This document shows, piece by piece, positions 37,430 through 47,111 of a DNA stretch of 64,000 nucleotides. The number at the start of each line of letters is the position of its first letter. Positions within the stretch are counted from its first letter, which is position 1. The notes beneath the pieces are model-generated. The model saw only the letters and a list, made by a program, of their open reading frames with translations. It ran no database searches and was not told where the DNA came from. Source of the stretch: Allosphingosinicella sp. (GTDB lineage: Bacteria; Pseudomonadota; Alphaproteobacteria; Sphingomonadales; Sphingomonadaceae); NCBI GenBank assembly GCA_030447665.1, contig JAUJOJ010000002.1, positions 92,547 to 156,546 of the forward strand, in the 5' to 3' direction. Both the position numbers and the translations under genes were made by a program.

Positions 37430-38642
37430 CTATTTGTCCCGATCGCTATAGGTGCCCGAGAAGCTTCGGTTCAGCATGTGCGGGCCCTCGCCGCCGCCTT
37501 GGCCCTGCTGCTCGAACATGGCCCGGTTCTGCTCCTCGTTCTGCCACTGGCTCATGGCTTCCTGGGCCGATTTGTTGACCGTCACCCGCTCATCGACCGT
37601 CTCGATCCAGGAGCAGGGGAAGCTGTGGTGGATTCCACCTGCATCGGCATCGCTCTTGGTGAGGATCACGCGGTCGCCGCGCACCTTGTCGACGGTGCCG
37701 ATATGCTCGCCGTCGGAGCCGATCACTTCCATCTTTTCGCCCACGCGGCCGAGATGCTGGCGCTGGGTCTGCCTTTTCTCGCGCCAGCCGCCGAAATCCT
37801 GCTCGAATTTCGACTGATGCTCGCGGCGATACTCATCATAATCGCTGTCGAGCTGCTGGATCTGGCGCTGGCGCCATTCGGAATAATGCGGATCGTGGTG
37901 CCCGCCGCCCCAGCTTCCGCTTTGGCCGCCGCTTTGGCCGCCGCCCTGTTGCTGTCCGCCGCCTCGCCCGAGCATGCGGTCGCGGGCCTGCGGGTCGATC
38001 AGCGGCCCGCTATGCTGCCCCTCATTGCCCATGATCGCCGCGGCGCGGGACGAGCTGCCATAGGCCCCGCCCGAGGCGCCGGAGCGCGAGCCATAGCCGG
38101 CATCGACCGGCGAAGACATGGGATGGGCGCCCTGGGCGCCGACATGGCCGGCATCGACCCGGTCGAAGCGGCGGCCATTGTCGTCGAGGCCGCCGAAGCC
38201 GGAGCCGCCCCAGGGCTCGGCACCGCCGCCGCCGCCGCCCCAATTGGAGCGGGAGCCGCCGCCGGAATAGCCTTCGTTGCGATCACCCTGCGTCCGTCCG
38301 GAACCGTGCGGGCGATCGAAATGATCATCGCCCCAGCCGCGCTGGTTGCCGAAGCCGCCGCCGAAACTCTCGGCGCCGCGGCCCCAGTCGCCACCGCCGC
38401 TCGCTCCGCGGTCGCCGCCGTGGCCTTGATGGCCGCCGCGCCCGCGATCGTCATCCTCGCTGAACCAGGAACGCACCTCTTCACCGGCGCGCTCGAAGAA
38501 GCCGCGATCATCGCCGCGCGGTTCGCCGCCGCCCCGATTGCCGCCGCGCTCGCGGTCCTCGGCCGCCCTGATCGCGCCCCTGCCATCGATCCTCGCCGCC
38601 GCCGAAACGGTCGCCGCCATGCCGGTTGTCGCCGTAGCCCAT
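37430..38642 (-). CDS. DUF2171 domain protein with glycine-rich linker, one frameshift
   Basis: From ATG 38642 (RBS GGAGGAT) the protein begins MGYGDNRHGGDRFGGGEDRW. A one-base slip near 38560 moves it into the frame AAEDRERGGNRGGGEPRGDDRGFFERAGEEVRSWFSEDD, which continues to the stop at 37430 (about 404 residues in all). Residues about 100-290 are a low-complexity Gly/Ser/Gln/Arg linker. The C-terminal DUF2171 (PRC-barrel-like) domain reads MEVIGSDGEHIGTVDKVRGDRVILTK and HHSFPCSWIETVD. Sphingomonads commonly carry such proteins; function unknown, possibly stress- or envelope-related. The RGFFERAGDEVRSWF-type N-terminal motif is conserved in the family. Confidence 0.8.
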
Positions 38643-38859
38643 CGAGATCCTCCTATGCTGTGCGTCGCGCACTCGCGCGGCCGATCCGCGCTTTGCGTTC
38701 CAGGGGTGAAAACGACCGGTGGGGCGGCCTCGTTCCGGCCGCGGCGTCAGTCTGTTGCGGCACGGCGGCGGAACGACCGGCAGGATCGTCAACGGCCATT
38801 TGGCGCATTGCGCGCCGCGGTCTGCGCGGCTATTGGGGGCGCCTTACGCCGACAGGCGC

Positions 38860-38935
38860 GGGGCTGTAGCTCAGATGGGAGAGCGCTGCAATCGCACTGC
38901 AGAGGTCAGGGGTTCGATTCCCCTCAGCTCCACCA
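38860..38935 (+). tRNA. tRNA-Ala (anticodon CGC)
   Basis: A 76-nt cloverleaf with encoded CCA. Acceptor stem GGGGCTG pairs with CAGCTCC. The D-arm is GCTC..GAGC. The anticodon arm is CTGCA-ATCGCAC-TGCAG (anticodon CGC, reading GCG codons). The T-arm is CAGGGGTTCGATTCCCCTC... It marks the point after which gene density drops and broken genes and repeats become common. A duplicated tRNA 3' end (att site) was not found downstream. Confidence 0.95.
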
Positions 38936-39090
38936 GCCTTCTCGCATAACCTGCTGAGCCAACGGTATATTCTTCGGCGATCGGATTTTGTTCCTCAGTT
39001 GTTCCCACACCGCGAGCTGTAACTTCGCCTCCCCCGCCACAAACGGACATCCGACACGCTGCGCGACCCCGTAATCGCTGAGCTTGAGGT

Positions 39091-39690
39091 TCAATCCACC
39101 CGCATCAGTTGCGACGGGAAAGGCTGAGCCAGGGAGCAGGCGCTTTCCACCTCGCCATCCAGCCAATGATCGTAATCTTCGGGATGGAGGATCACCGGCA
39201 TCGCCTTGGCATGGATCGGCGCCACCAGGGGTTAGGATCGCAGGTGAGGAAGGCGTAGCAATTGCCTTCCTCGCTCGGCCGCCAGATGCCGGCGAAAGCG
39301 AAGATCGGCGAGGCCGGCACGTTGAACCATCGCTCCAGCTTTGAGCCCTTTTCCCCCTCCCATTCGCAGAAGTCAGTTACCGGCACCAGGCAGCGGTAAT
39401 GCGGGTTGGTGAGCGTAGAGCGCCAGAAGAGGCTGTCGAGGTTCCGGACGTTCGTGATGTAGCTCACGATGGGCTTGCCGCTCTTGCCCTTCATGCGGCG
39501 GGGGATGCCCCGCTTCATCACGTCCAGAGAGCGCTCGCCGTCCTGCTTGCGGACGATCCAGCCGCTCTTCTGGGAGAAGAGCTCGGGCGGCGGCAGGGGG
39601 CTCGGGCTCGGGCATCAGCTTGTCAATCGGGAAGCCGAATTGCTTTGCGATCTCCATCTGCTTCGCGCTGACGCGGTAGCGGTTGCACAT
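39091..39690 (-). CDS. SOS response-associated peptidase (SRAP/YedK/HMCES), two homopolymer frameshifts
   Basis: About 200 residues after repair. The start MCNRYRVSAKQMEIAKQFG supplies the catalytic Cys2, which forms a thiazolidine DNA-protein crosslink at abasic sites in characterised SRAP proteins. An extra C in a 5-C run (39596-39600) and a missing C at 39228-39231 break the frame. Between them it reads ELFSQKSGWIVRK, KRGIPRRMKGKSGKPIVSYI, VPVTDFCEWEG (catalytic Glu). The C-terminal third reads HAKAMPVILHPEDYDHWLDG to the stop at 39091. The canonical second histidine motif is HAKAMP rather than HxRMP. Convergent with the tRNA. Confidence 0.82.
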
Positions 39691-39748
39691 GGCCAGCCTC
39701 CCAGATTCGGATTGCAGCCGTTCTACATTCGTTCCATTTCAGGGGCAA

Positions 39749-39901
39749 ATGGGATTCAACATCCGACCGTACGACCTGACAGACCTCCACAAGTGGGATG
39801 CCGACTTGCGCGTCAGATGCCGCCGCTGCGGACGGCGGGCCGTCTTCGATCTCGTGTCGATCCTCAATTACTTCCGCGGGCGAGGACTGGAATCACATTG
39901 A
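39749..39901 (+). CDS. small CxxC protein (50 aa)
   Basis: MGFNIRPYDLTDLHKWDADL followed by RVRCRRCGRRAVFDLVSILNYF, a zinc-ribbon-like CRRC knuckle. A similar ‘position-L..WDA.LRVRCRxCGRRA’ pattern is known from short sphingomonad proteins of unknown function. Upstream purine-rich sequence AGGGGC could serve as an RBS. The C terminus may be truncated. Confidence 0.5.
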   Translation: MGFNIRPYDLTDLHKWDADLRVRCRRCGRRAVFDLVSILNYFRGRGLESH

Positions 39902-40150
39902 GGCTCATAAACGGCAGATTCGCCAATTCCGGCGAGTTCGAAGTTTTCAGATGCCCCCAGAAGTGCCCCCAAAAGAACGAAGCGGCTTCTATGAGGCAAA
40001 TTTACCGCGTCAAAGATGGGGCAGATTTGCCGCGCCGAGAGGCATATTTGCCGCACCGTTGAAAACCTTGTTGCCAAGGTGCCCGTCTCCGGGTCGATGG
40101 CCATCGGGGCTTCCATGGCCGAAGCATCCACAATTTGAGGCAGAGCGGCA

Positions 40151-40275
40151 ACGTTCGCTTTCCACCCTTAGCGGACATTGGTTATTGTGTTGAAGGTCCC
40201 CAGTTCGACCCATTGCGGACATTCGGCGCGGCGGAGCTCAGCGTCAGCGCCGATACTGTTGAAAAGTCCGCTAGC
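40151..40275. repeat. degenerate palindromic GCGGACATT repeat and TGTTGAAAA motif
   Basis: In a 1.3-kb stretch without an intact gene (39902-41260), the units TTCGCTTTCCACCC-TTA-GCGGACATT and TTGCGGACATTCGG occur next to two copies of a TGTTGAA motif (TTGTGTTGAAGGTCC at 40184 and ACTGTTGAAAAGTCCGC at 40254). The same words recur at 46.2, 50.8-50.98, 54.9, 60.4 and 61.0 kb. They look like remnants of short palindromic or MITE-like sequences. Confidence 0.5.
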
Positions 40276-40767
40276 TTCGCGCTGACGTAGAAAAATTCTA
40301 CCGGCGCTACTTCGTGCCTCGCTGCGCACGGTCTGATTAGGCACATCGTAGAAGAAGCTTTACAATGGCCGGGCCTGTTGCCGGATCCTCACGCGCGGAC
40401 TTTTTCCGCCGAGGATGGCGCTTTGATCTTTGCCGGAAAGCGGACGTTCGGCGAGGATGGCGTGACGTCTGCATTCAAGGCGCTACCCACCTTCGCGACG
40501 TGCTGATGAAGCAGACGCGTCGCACCGGAATAGTCGTGCAGGAGCACTTGGTGGCGGAACTCGGAGGAGTTCAGCCAGGTTCCGTTGAGACGATCGAGTC
40601 GCAGTGGAAGGAAGGCTGTTACGCCCCCATGTCCGTGCTGGTCAGCTAGCCAATTGTGTTCAAAAACTCGTGGCGTATCTCGCATGGGCCTTCATTTTTG
40701 AGGAAGGATCATTGATGCTGCAGAACCATTCAGGCTGTGGGCCGGCTTGGCCTTTATCGATGCCGCA

Positions 40768-40990
40768 GGCGAGTCACGAATTCGCCGGTGTCGTCTCAGC
40801 GATCGGCCGGGAGCTGCGCCAATATCGTGTCGGAGATTGAGTGACGGTCCCTTTTGTTACGGCTTGCGGCACCTGTGGGGAATGTCAGGCCGGAGAACAG
40901 CAGGTCTGCGAGGCGCAGTCTCAACCGGGGTTCACCCATTGGGGATCGTTCGCTGAGTACGTGGCGATCGACCGGGCCGACAAAACATGG
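40768..40990 (+). pseudogene. fragment of a zinc-dependent alcohol dehydrogenase
   Basis: Reads SHEFAGVVSAIGRELRQYRVGD, then an in-frame TGA at 40838-40840, then [23 protein letters not shown] (structural-zinc Cys cluster) and [20 protein letters not shown]. Both the N-terminal catalytic-zinc Cys and the Rossmann fold are absent, so this is an internal fragment of about 75 codons with a nonsense codon (CGA to TGA would restore it). No function possible. Confidence 0.65.
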
Positions 40991-41260
40991 CCTGCTCGGT
41001 TGTGCAGTCCGCAGCTTTCAGCGCGCGGCAGACCCGTTCCTCGGCGGCTGCCACGTCATAGTTGTCCTGTGCCTCATAGCCGCGCCTGCCGGCCGCTGCC
41101 TGATCCAGCTTCGCAGCCTCCGACCGGCGCTCTAGCCATATCGACGGCGCGAGCTACTAGCGCATTCTCTACGATGTGCTGGTTCAAACACAACTTCCCC
41201 GCCGTCCGGTGCGCCTTCAAACCGCTTGCCGCTTGGCCCGGCTGCTGCCACTTCGAGAGG

Positions 41261-42145
41261 GTGAAGTGGCTCCTAGGCACCGTCTTTATTTTCGCCTCCG
41301 TGCTCGGCGCCTTCTATGCGGTCGTCGCCCCGCCCCGGCAGCTTGATCTGCTTGACTGGCTTTGGGCCGGGAATGCCGGCACCCGGCGGCTGGCGCATGA
41401 TCTCCGCTATGGCGAGGCGCCCCGGCAGAAGCTCGACATCTACGACAATGCTAGGGCGGGCACTCACCCCAAGCCCGTGCTGGTCTTCTTCTACGGGGGC
41501 GGTTGGCACGGCGGCGACAAGGACCATTACGGCTTCGCCGCCAGGGCCTATGCCGCCAAAGGCTTCCTCGTCATTCTCCCCGATTACCGCCTGGTTCCGG
41601 ACGTGCATTTCCCGGCCTTCCTCCAGGACAGCGCCGCCGCCATCGCCTGGGCTTGGCGTAACGCTGCGCGCTTCGGCGGCGATCCAAACCGGATCGTCAC
41701 CGCCGGCCATTCGGCCGGTGCCTATAACGCGGTCATGCCCGCGCTCGACCGGAAGTGGCTGGCCGCGGAAGGACTGCCCGACAATGTCATAAATGCCGCG
41801 GCGGGCCTCGCGGGCCCCTACGATTTCTACCCGTTCACCAAAGCCAGCTCGATCAACGCAATGAGCCGCTATCCCCGGCCGCTCGAAACCCAGCCGATCC
41901 GCTTCGTCCGCACCGATGCGCCGCCGCTCTGGCTCGGTCACGGCACCGCCGACACCGTCGTCCGCGTCCGCAACAGCCGCAATCTCGCCGCTGCACTGAA
42001 GGCGGCTGGCGCCCCGGTCGCCCTGCGCGAATATCCAGGCTCCAGCCACAACGACCTGATCATCGCCGTCTCCCGCATATTCCGCTCGCGCCTCCCGGTC
42101 CTCGACGAAAGCAGCGCCTTCCTGTTGGAGCAGTCGCGCCGGTAG
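41261..42145 (+). CDS. alpha/beta hydrolase, esterase/lipase-like
   Basis: A 294-residue serine hydrolase. GTG start 41261 follows a GAGAGG RBS. An N-terminal hydrophobic stretch ([20 protein letters not shown]) may be an uncleaved anchor or signal. Catalytic features: [14 protein letters not shown] (HGGGW-type oxyanion region), the nucleophile GHSAGA, the Asp in [12 protein letters not shown], and the His in [10 protein letters not shown]. It resembles BD-FAE-like carboxylesterases. Upstream sequence belongs to degenerate fragments, so it probably has its own promoter. Confidence 0.87.
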   Translation: MKWLLGTVFIFASVLGAFYAVVAPPRQLDLLDWLWAGNAGTRRLAHDLRYGEAPRQKLDIYDNARAGTHPKPVLVFFYGGGWHGGDKDHYGFAARAYAAKGFLVILPDYRLVPDVHFPAFLQDSAAAIAWAWRNAARFGGDPNRIVTAGHSAGAYNAVMPALDRKWLAAEGLPDNVINAAAGLAGPYDFYPFTKASSINAMSRYPRPLETQPIRFVRTDAPPLWLGHGTADTVVRVRNSRNLAAALKAAGAPVALREYPGSSHNDLIIAVSRIFRSRLPVLDESSAFLLEQSRR

Positions 42146-42327
42146 GGCAGGCATCACCTAGGACCTGATCCTCTGCTTTCAAATAGCTGCAGCCCAGCTC
42201 AACGTCCTATTGCCGCCCGTTACGCGAGTGTCGGCGCCAAGAGCCTAAGCTTGCCGTCAGCCCGAGCGGGCATCCGTCCATCGCGCTCGGTCGTATCTTC
42301 AGAAAGCTTTGTCTTAGGAGCGCGTTC

Positions 42328-42999
42328 GTGGCCGACGGAAATTCGTACAGAGATATAGCCGAGGGGGGAGACTTCGCTGTCGCTGCGGCAGTGATCGTGT
42401 CGCCACTGCTCAACCTAGCGCCGTCACGCCCGAGTGGCGCGACGGTAAATCAGAGCCAGCCAATCATGTCTCTGGGCACGAGCGGCCTTACCGGAAGAGC
42501 GATGCTTTCCCTAACGCCAGACAGGAGCACTGTTGAGATCAGCGTGCATCTGGATCGCGGCGCCGCACCCTCAGCCATTCGATTGCGCAGGATCGCGAGT
42601 CATCATTTGCGCGGGGGAAGCAGGTCGTACGAATATGATCTTTTACTGGTTGAAGTAACCTCAGCCATGCCGGCATCGAGCCCGCTCTGGCTGCAAGAGA
42701 GTTTCTCGCTCAGCGACCGTGGCTTCTGCTCGCCGTTTGAAAGGGTATCGGACCTGCGGAAGCTCGAGATCGATGTGTCTGCCCTCACAGCGTCATCGAT
42801 CGAGGGGTTGAGCGTAGAAGGCGCACACGAGGCAAGCACTATCTGGCCGAGCGCGGCTGGCTATTTCGCCGAACGCCTGTTCTCGGAAATTAACGCCGCG
42901 GAACGGAGCGCCGGTGTACTGGCAGCATGCAAGCACCTAGAGCTCGCCAACCTGTATGCGCGGCGGCTCGGCAGCCGGCAGCCTGATGTCGCATTTTAA
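42328..42999 (+). CDS. hypothetical protein (223 aa)
   Basis: GTG start with GGAG about 9 nt upstream; a single uninterrupted frame of lower GC than its neighbours. No family recognised. Visible features are an N-terminal hydrophobic patch (FAVAAAVIVSPLLNLA), a mid-protein beta-rich stretch (AMLSLTPDRSTVEISVHLD), and a C-terminal helix (ERLFSEINAAERSAGVLAACKHLELANLYARRLG). It lies alone between the esterase and the serine hydrolase in the accessory region. The 180-bp gap before it and the 197-bp gap after it hold no recognisable gene. Confidence 0.45.
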   Translation: MADGNSYRDIAEGGDFAVAAAVIVSPLLNLAPSRPSGATVNQSQPIMSLGTSGLTGRAMLSLTPDRSTVEISVHLDRGAAPSAIRLRRIASHHLRGGSRSYEYDLLLVEVTSAMPASSPLWLQESFSLSDRGFCSPFERVSDLRKLEIDVSALTASSIEGLSVEGAHEASTIWPSAAGYFAERLFSEINAAERSAGVLAACKHLELANLYARRLGSRQPDVAF

Positions 43000-43196
43000 G
43001 GTGTGGTATCGGATCTGATCCAGAAGGCGGTAACCACCACCGAGCCCTGCCTAAGGTCCGCTTCTAGGCATCTCAAGCCGGAAGCAGAAAGTCAGCTAAC
43101 AGCAGCAAGCGAAATTGGGGCAGGGGCGTCTGCTTAGCGCCAAATGCAGCCATTCCGTCTCCGGGCGCTGTCGCCCGAAAGCAGCCGTAGATCATG

Positions 43197-44222
43197 TCAT
43201 CGCGGCGGAGAATTAGCGTCCCAAGCGGCGATCACCGCGTCGCCGGTCGCGCGGCGCAGGTCGGCAATGCCCGTCTCGCGATGCCGGGTGGGGTGCACTC
43301 GGTTGGTGAGGAGGGTCCAGGCGAGGTCCCGGTCGAAGTCGATCCAGAGGCCGGTGCCGGTGAAGCCGGTATGGCCAATCGTTTCCGACGAGCAGGTGTC
43401 GCCGCCGTGCCAGCCGTTGAAGCGTCTTTCCCACCCACAGGTGCGGTGCTGGTGCACGAGCGTGCGGACCGCGGCCAGTGTCGCCGGGGAGCGGGTGCCG
43501 TCGAGGAGCCCGCGCGCAAAGCCGAGCACGCCCGCAATGGTACCGAACAACCCGGCATGGCCTGCGGCTCCGCCAAGCGCCCAGGCATTCTCGTCATGCA
43601 CCTCCCCCTTCATTACCCGTCCGCGCCAGGTGCAGGCTTCCGTCGCGACCGCCGGCCCCGGGGGCGGGGCGTAGCGAAGGTCCGGCCCGAGCGGCCACTC
43701 CGTCAGCGGCCGACCGGTAAGCCGCTCGATCGCGATGCCGAGCAGGATGAAGTTAATGTCCGAGTACACCGGCGGCCCGCGGCGCCATTCGCGCTGCAGC
43801 ACGAACGCGCGCAGCCGCGCCGGATCGGCGCCATAAGTATAAACCGGCTCGACCGCGGGCAGGAAGGTGCGGTGGGCGAGGCAGTCGCGGAAGGTGATCC
43901 GCCGCTCAGCCGCGTTCGCAACGTCATATTGCCTGAGGTCCGGAATCGCGTCGGTGAGCGGCCGATCGAGATCGATCCGGCCCTGCTCGGCGAGCGTAAG
44001 GATCATGGTCGTCGTCGCGATCACCTTAGAGAGCGAAGCGAGATCGAACCAATGCTCCTCGCTGAGCGACTCGGGCTCCGGCACCAGCGCGGCCATCCCG
44101 GCGCAGCGGGTCGCCCGCGACCCGTCCGCGGCGACGATGCCCAGCGCGGCGCCCGGAATCGCGCCCAATCGGACCGCCGCGCGCGCGGGCGCGAAGGCGC
44201 GGTCGGCGATCTCCTCGATCAT
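43197..44222 (-). CDS. serine hydrolase, class C beta-lactamase / PBP4* fold
   Basis: A 341-residue serine-reactive enzyme: SxxK motif SLSK in DLASLSKVIATTTM, Tyr motif YSDIN, and the KTG-equivalent HTGFTG. It matches the AmpC/EstB/D-aminopeptidase-like superfamily. No signal peptide is evident. It overlaps ampG by 4 nt and lies downstream of a broken D-aminoacylase, which suggests action on D-amino-acid-containing peptides from cell-wall turnover (inference). Confidence 0.88.
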   Translation of the reverse strand: MIEEIADRAFAPARAAVRLGAIPGAALGIVAADGSRATRCAGMAALVPEPESLSEEHWFDLASLSKVIATTTMILTLAEQGRIDLDRPLTDAIPDLRQYDVANAAERRITFRDCLAHRTFLPAVEPVYTYGADPARLRAFVLQREWRRGPPVYSDINFILLGIAIERLTGRPLTEWPLGPDLRYAPPPGPAVATEACTWRGRVMKGEVHDENAWALGGAAGHAGLFGTIAGVLGFARGLLDGTRSPATLAAVRTLVHQHRTCGWERRFNGWHGGDTCSSETIGHTGFTGTGLWIDFDRDLAWTLLTNRVHPTRHRETGIADLRRATGDAVIAAWDANSPPR

Positions 44223-45754
44223 GCCGGCTCGTCGTCCGGCGGGCGCGGCCGGGCCCGCGCGATCAGGGGAACAAACAGCAAGGCCGCCAGGCTCAGTACG
44301 CCCGAGAGGATGAAGAAGAGGTCGAATCCCCGGTAGCCGGCTTTGTCGAGGGTCTCGACGATCGCGCCGCCCGCGCCCGACAGCAGACGCGGCAGCAGGA
44401 AGGCGAAGCCGGAGAGGAACGCATATTGCGCGCCCGGATAGCGCGGGTTCACCAGCATCGAGAGGTAGACGACGAACACGGCCCCGGCCATGCCGTTGCC
44501 GAACTGGTCGGCTGCGGTCGCGATGTAAAGCAGCAGCTCGTCAGTCGGCTGGTTGGCGAGCCACACGAACCCGAAATTGCCGATCGCCGCGAAGATCGCG
44601 CCTACCGTCAATGCCCAGGCCAGCGGCCAGCGCGCCGCCATCAAGCCGCCGAGCCCGACGCCGGCGATGCTCGCGATCAGCGCCACATAGCTGTCGGCGC
44701 GGCCGATCTGGGTGAGGCTGTAGCCCAGCTCCTTGATCATCGGCTTGGACATGTTCAGCGCCAGCACGTCGCCCATCCGGTAGATCGACACGAACGCCAT
44801 CAGCGCGAGCGCGGTGAAGCCGTAGCGCCAGAAGAAGTCGACATAAGGGCCGATCGCCGCCGATCGCCGCGCCGGAGCGCTCCGCGGCAGCTTGCGGATC
44901 TTGGGCAGTGCCGCCGCCATCAGCAGGAACGGCACCGTGCAGATCGCCAGCACATAGGGCGTGACGTTGGTCTGGCCGCTCATGCCAATGCCGGACGCGG
45001 CGCCGAGCAGCAGCCAGCCGACCGCAGCGGTGACGGCGGCCGCGCCGAGCAGGATCACGGCGCTTGCGGCGAGGCCGGTGACCAGCGCCGCGCTGCGGCG
45101 GCCGCCATGGCCTGGGTCGGGACGCATGGCGGCGAGGATAGGAAAGGGGAGGCAGGCCGTCGCGCCGATCGCGAGATAGGCCCCGGTCCAGCCCCAACCG
45201 GGCTGGTCCGCGATTAGCAGGGCGCCGCTGCCCGCGGCCACCATCGCCGTGCGGTAGCCCCACAGGTTAGCCGCGGCGAGCGGACCCTGCTCCTCCTGGG
45301 TCGGCGCCAGCTCGATCCGCCAGGCGTCGGCTGCGATCTCGAGGGTCGTGGTCCAGAATGCGAGTAGCACCGCGAACAAGGCCGTGATGCCGAGGCTCGC
45401 GTCCGACGAGGTCAGCCCCATCACGATCATCGAGGTGAAGATGCCGAGCTGGGCGAGCATGATCCAGCCGCGCCTTTTACCCCAGAAGCGGCCGAAGCCG
45501 GGCACTTCGAAGCGGTCGAGCAAAGGCGCCCAAAGGAACTTGAAGGTCGGCAGCAGCTGCACCCAGGCGAAGAAGCCGATCACCGCCAGGCCCACCTCGT
45601 GCGCCTGCAGCCGCAGCGCAAGCACGGTCGAGAACATGTAGAAGGGAAGGCCCGCCGAAAAGCCGAGCAGCAGATAAAGCGCCTGCCGCCTCAGCCCCTT
45701 CGGTACGGCCGCCGGCGCGGCGCCGGCCGGCTCAGCGACCGCGCTGGCGGACAC
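44219..45754 (-). CDS. ampG: AmpG-like MFS muropeptide transporter
   Basis: A 511-residue protein with 12-14 hydrophobic segments and MFS/AmpG landmarks: GLRRQALYLLLGFSAGLPFYM, WVQLLPTFKFLWAPLLDRF, RRGWIMLAQ, LEIAADAWRIEL, SIYRMGDVLALNMSKPMIKELG. AmpG imports GlcNAc-anhydroMurNAc peptides for recycling. GTG start at 45754. It lies between the D-aminoacylase remnant (27 nt upstream) and the serine hydrolase (ATGA overlap), an apparent cell-wall salvage operon. Confidence 0.88.
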   Translation of the reverse strand: MSASAVAEPAGAAPAAVPKGLRRQALYLLLGFSAGLPFYMFSTVLALRLQAHEVGLAVIGFFAWVQLLPTFKFLWAPLLDRFEVPGFGRFWGKRRGWIMLAQLGIFTSMIVMGLTSSDASLGITALFAVLLAFWTTTLEIAADAWRIELAPTQEEQGPLAAANLWGYRTAMVAAGSGALLIADQPGWGWTGAYLAIGATACLPFPILAAMRPDPGHGGRRSAALVTGLAASAVILLGAAAVTAAVGWLLLGAASGIGMSGQTNVTPYVLAICTVPFLLMAAALPKIRKLPRSAPARRSAAIGPYVDFFWRYGFTALALMAFVSIYRMGDVLALNMSKPMIKELGYSLTQIGRADSYVALIASIAGVGLGGLMAARWPLAWALTVGAIFAAIGNFGFVWLANQPTDELLLYIATAADQFGNGMAGAVFVVYLSMLVNPRYPGAQYAFLSGFAFLLPRLLSGAGGAIVETLDKAGYRGFDLFFILSGVLSLAALLFVPLIARARPRPPDDEPA

Positions 45755-45781
45755 GGCAAAGGGAGTTCGCGGGGGACCGCA

Positions 45782-46130
45782 TCATGTCGCCAGCCTCGAC
45801 TCGGCAAGCGCGTCAGTCAACAGGGTTGCTGTCGCGGCCGGAAATAGGAATGAGCTTTCCGCTCGGGCAGCCGCTGGACGGGGCCGGAGCAGCGCGCGGC
45901 CCGGCCTTGCGCCCGTCGCCTTGCCGCCCTCCAAAGCGAGTACGCCGTTGACGAACAGCGCGTAGACGCGGCGGCAGGCATGCGGTGGTTCACATAGGTC
46001 GCCCGCGGTGCGTGTCGCTCCGGATCGAGCACCACCACATCGGGTTAGAAACCGGGGCGGAGATAGCCGCGCTCCGGGATCCGGTACATGTCGGCGACCG
46101 CGGGCCTCAGCCGAGCCTTCTCCTATGCCC
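45782..46130 (-). pseudogene. C-terminal remnant of a D-aminoacylase (N-acyl-D-amino-acid deacylase)
   Basis: The frame reads VADMYRIPERGYLRPGF, then a TAA (46045-46047), then PDVVVLDPERHAPRATYVNH. After a slip it continues as VNGVLALEGGKATGARPGR and terminates at 45782. PERGxLRPGxxADxVVxDP and VNGVLALEGG are typical of the end of COG3653 D-aminoacylases. Only about 110 of ~480 codons are present. It stands in operon position before ampG. Confidence 0.65.
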
Positions 46131-46164
46131 TTTTTACGCGAGTAGCCTCCACCGGCTGACGGTC

Positions 46165-46290
46165 TGCTTTCCGCTCCATCCGCCGAAAAGCAGACGGTCC
46201 GCTACCGGCCAGCTGCGGGCATTCCGCTAAGCGCCAAGCCGGACGCACAGGGCTCGTTGAGTTTATCCCGAAAGCAGACGCTCCTTCAGG
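46165..46290. repeat. degenerate repeat block upstream of the superoxide dismutase gene
   Basis: Contains TCTGCTTTCCGCTCC...CCGAAAAGCAGACGGTCCGC and CCCGAAAGCAGACGCTCC, variants of the dispersed TCCGCTTT / AAAGCGGACA palindrome seen elsewhere in 40-61 kb. No gene is recognised between the D-aminoacylase remnant and 46356. Confidence 0.45.
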
Positions 46291-46355
46291 GAGGGGAGCT
46301 AGGTTCGATTCGGACCATAGCGGATATTCGAGTTGGTTTTCATGGAGGTGCTTCT

Positions 46356-47108
46356 ATGCTCCTTAGGTTGGTCAGAGGGAGATCGGACGTGGAGATTGAT
46401 CGTCGAACGGCGCTGTCTGGTTTAGGATTAAGTCTGGCCCTCGGAGCGCCGAGCGAGATCAGCCTTGCAGCTCCGCCTCCCAAATCGGCGCGGCCTGCAT
46501 TCTCGGCGGCTCACACACCCAAGCCCCTGAAGTTCAACCCGGCACGGCTCGACGGTCTCTCGGAGCGTCTGATCACCTCCCACTGGGAAAATAACTACGG
46601 CGGGTCCGTGAAAGCCCTGAACATGATCGAGACTCGGCTGCAAGCCGCGCTGACCGACAAGGACCTTCCAGCGGTTGTTTACGGGGACCTCAAGCGCGAG
46701 GAGCTGCACCGCACAGGCTCTGTGGTGCTGCATGAGATCTATTTCGGTGGTCTCGGTGGCAACGGAAAGGTGGGCGGGGAAATTCAAGCGGCGCTCGCCA
46801 GGGCCTTCGGATCCTATGATGCTTGGGAAGCTGAGTTTCGGCGCACGGGAATGGCGCTTGCTGGCGGCTCGGGCTGGGCGATGCTCGCGCTGAATGGGCA
46901 TACTGGTCAACTACACAATTACTGGATGTGGGATCACATGCACGCCCCGGCAGCGGGCATCCCTCTCCTCGCGCTCGATATGTACGAGCATAGCTACCAT
47001 ATGGATTACGGAGCCGCGGCGGCCCGGTACATTGATGCCTTTATGAAGAACGTCGACTGGGAGGAGGTAGACCGCCGATACAGACGCGCGGTCAGGTTCG
47101 CCGCCTGA
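46356..47108 (+). CDS. sodB: Fe/Mn superoxide dismutase with a Tat-like export signal
   Basis: A 250-residue protein, RBS GGAGG 8 nt before ATG 46356. Residues about 14-40 form a twin-arginine-like signal ([21 protein letters not shown]). Mature SOD motifs: [14 protein letters not shown] (metal His), [13 protein letters not shown] (His), [22 protein letters not shown], and [20 protein letters not shown] (Asp and His ligands), with DMYEH in place of the usual DVWEH. It disproportionates superoxide, here predicted in the periplasm. Convergent with the anti-sigma gene 4 nt away, so the two mRNAs may overlap. Confidence 0.92.
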   Translation: MLLRLVRGRSDVEIDRRTALSGLGLSLALGAPSEISLAAPPPKSARPAFSAAHTPKPLKFNPARLDGLSERLITSHWENNYGGSVKALNMIETRLQAALTDKDLPAVVYGDLKREELHRTGSVVLHEIYFGGLGGNGKVGGEIQAALARAFGSYDAWEAEFRRTGMALAGGSGWAMLALNGHTGQLHNYWMWDHMHAPAAGIPLLALDMYEHSYHMDYGAAAARYIDAFMKNVDWEEVDRRYRRAVRFAA

Positions 47109-47111
47109 TCA

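Noticed and set aside
37478-38869. 463-codon plus-strand open frame opposite the DUF2171 gene
   Set aside because: Low-complexity Ala/Val-rich antisense of a Gly-rich gene; the minus strand has the DUF2171 domain, RBS and terminator.
38936-39090. Possible integrase or att repeat directly after tRNA-Ala
   Set aside because: No integrase motif, and no second copy of the tRNA 3' end found within the window.
40365-40649. 94-codon plus-strand frame MAGPVAGSSRADFFRRG...
   Set aside because: Codon use resembles degenerate intergenic sequence; no motif and no RBS.
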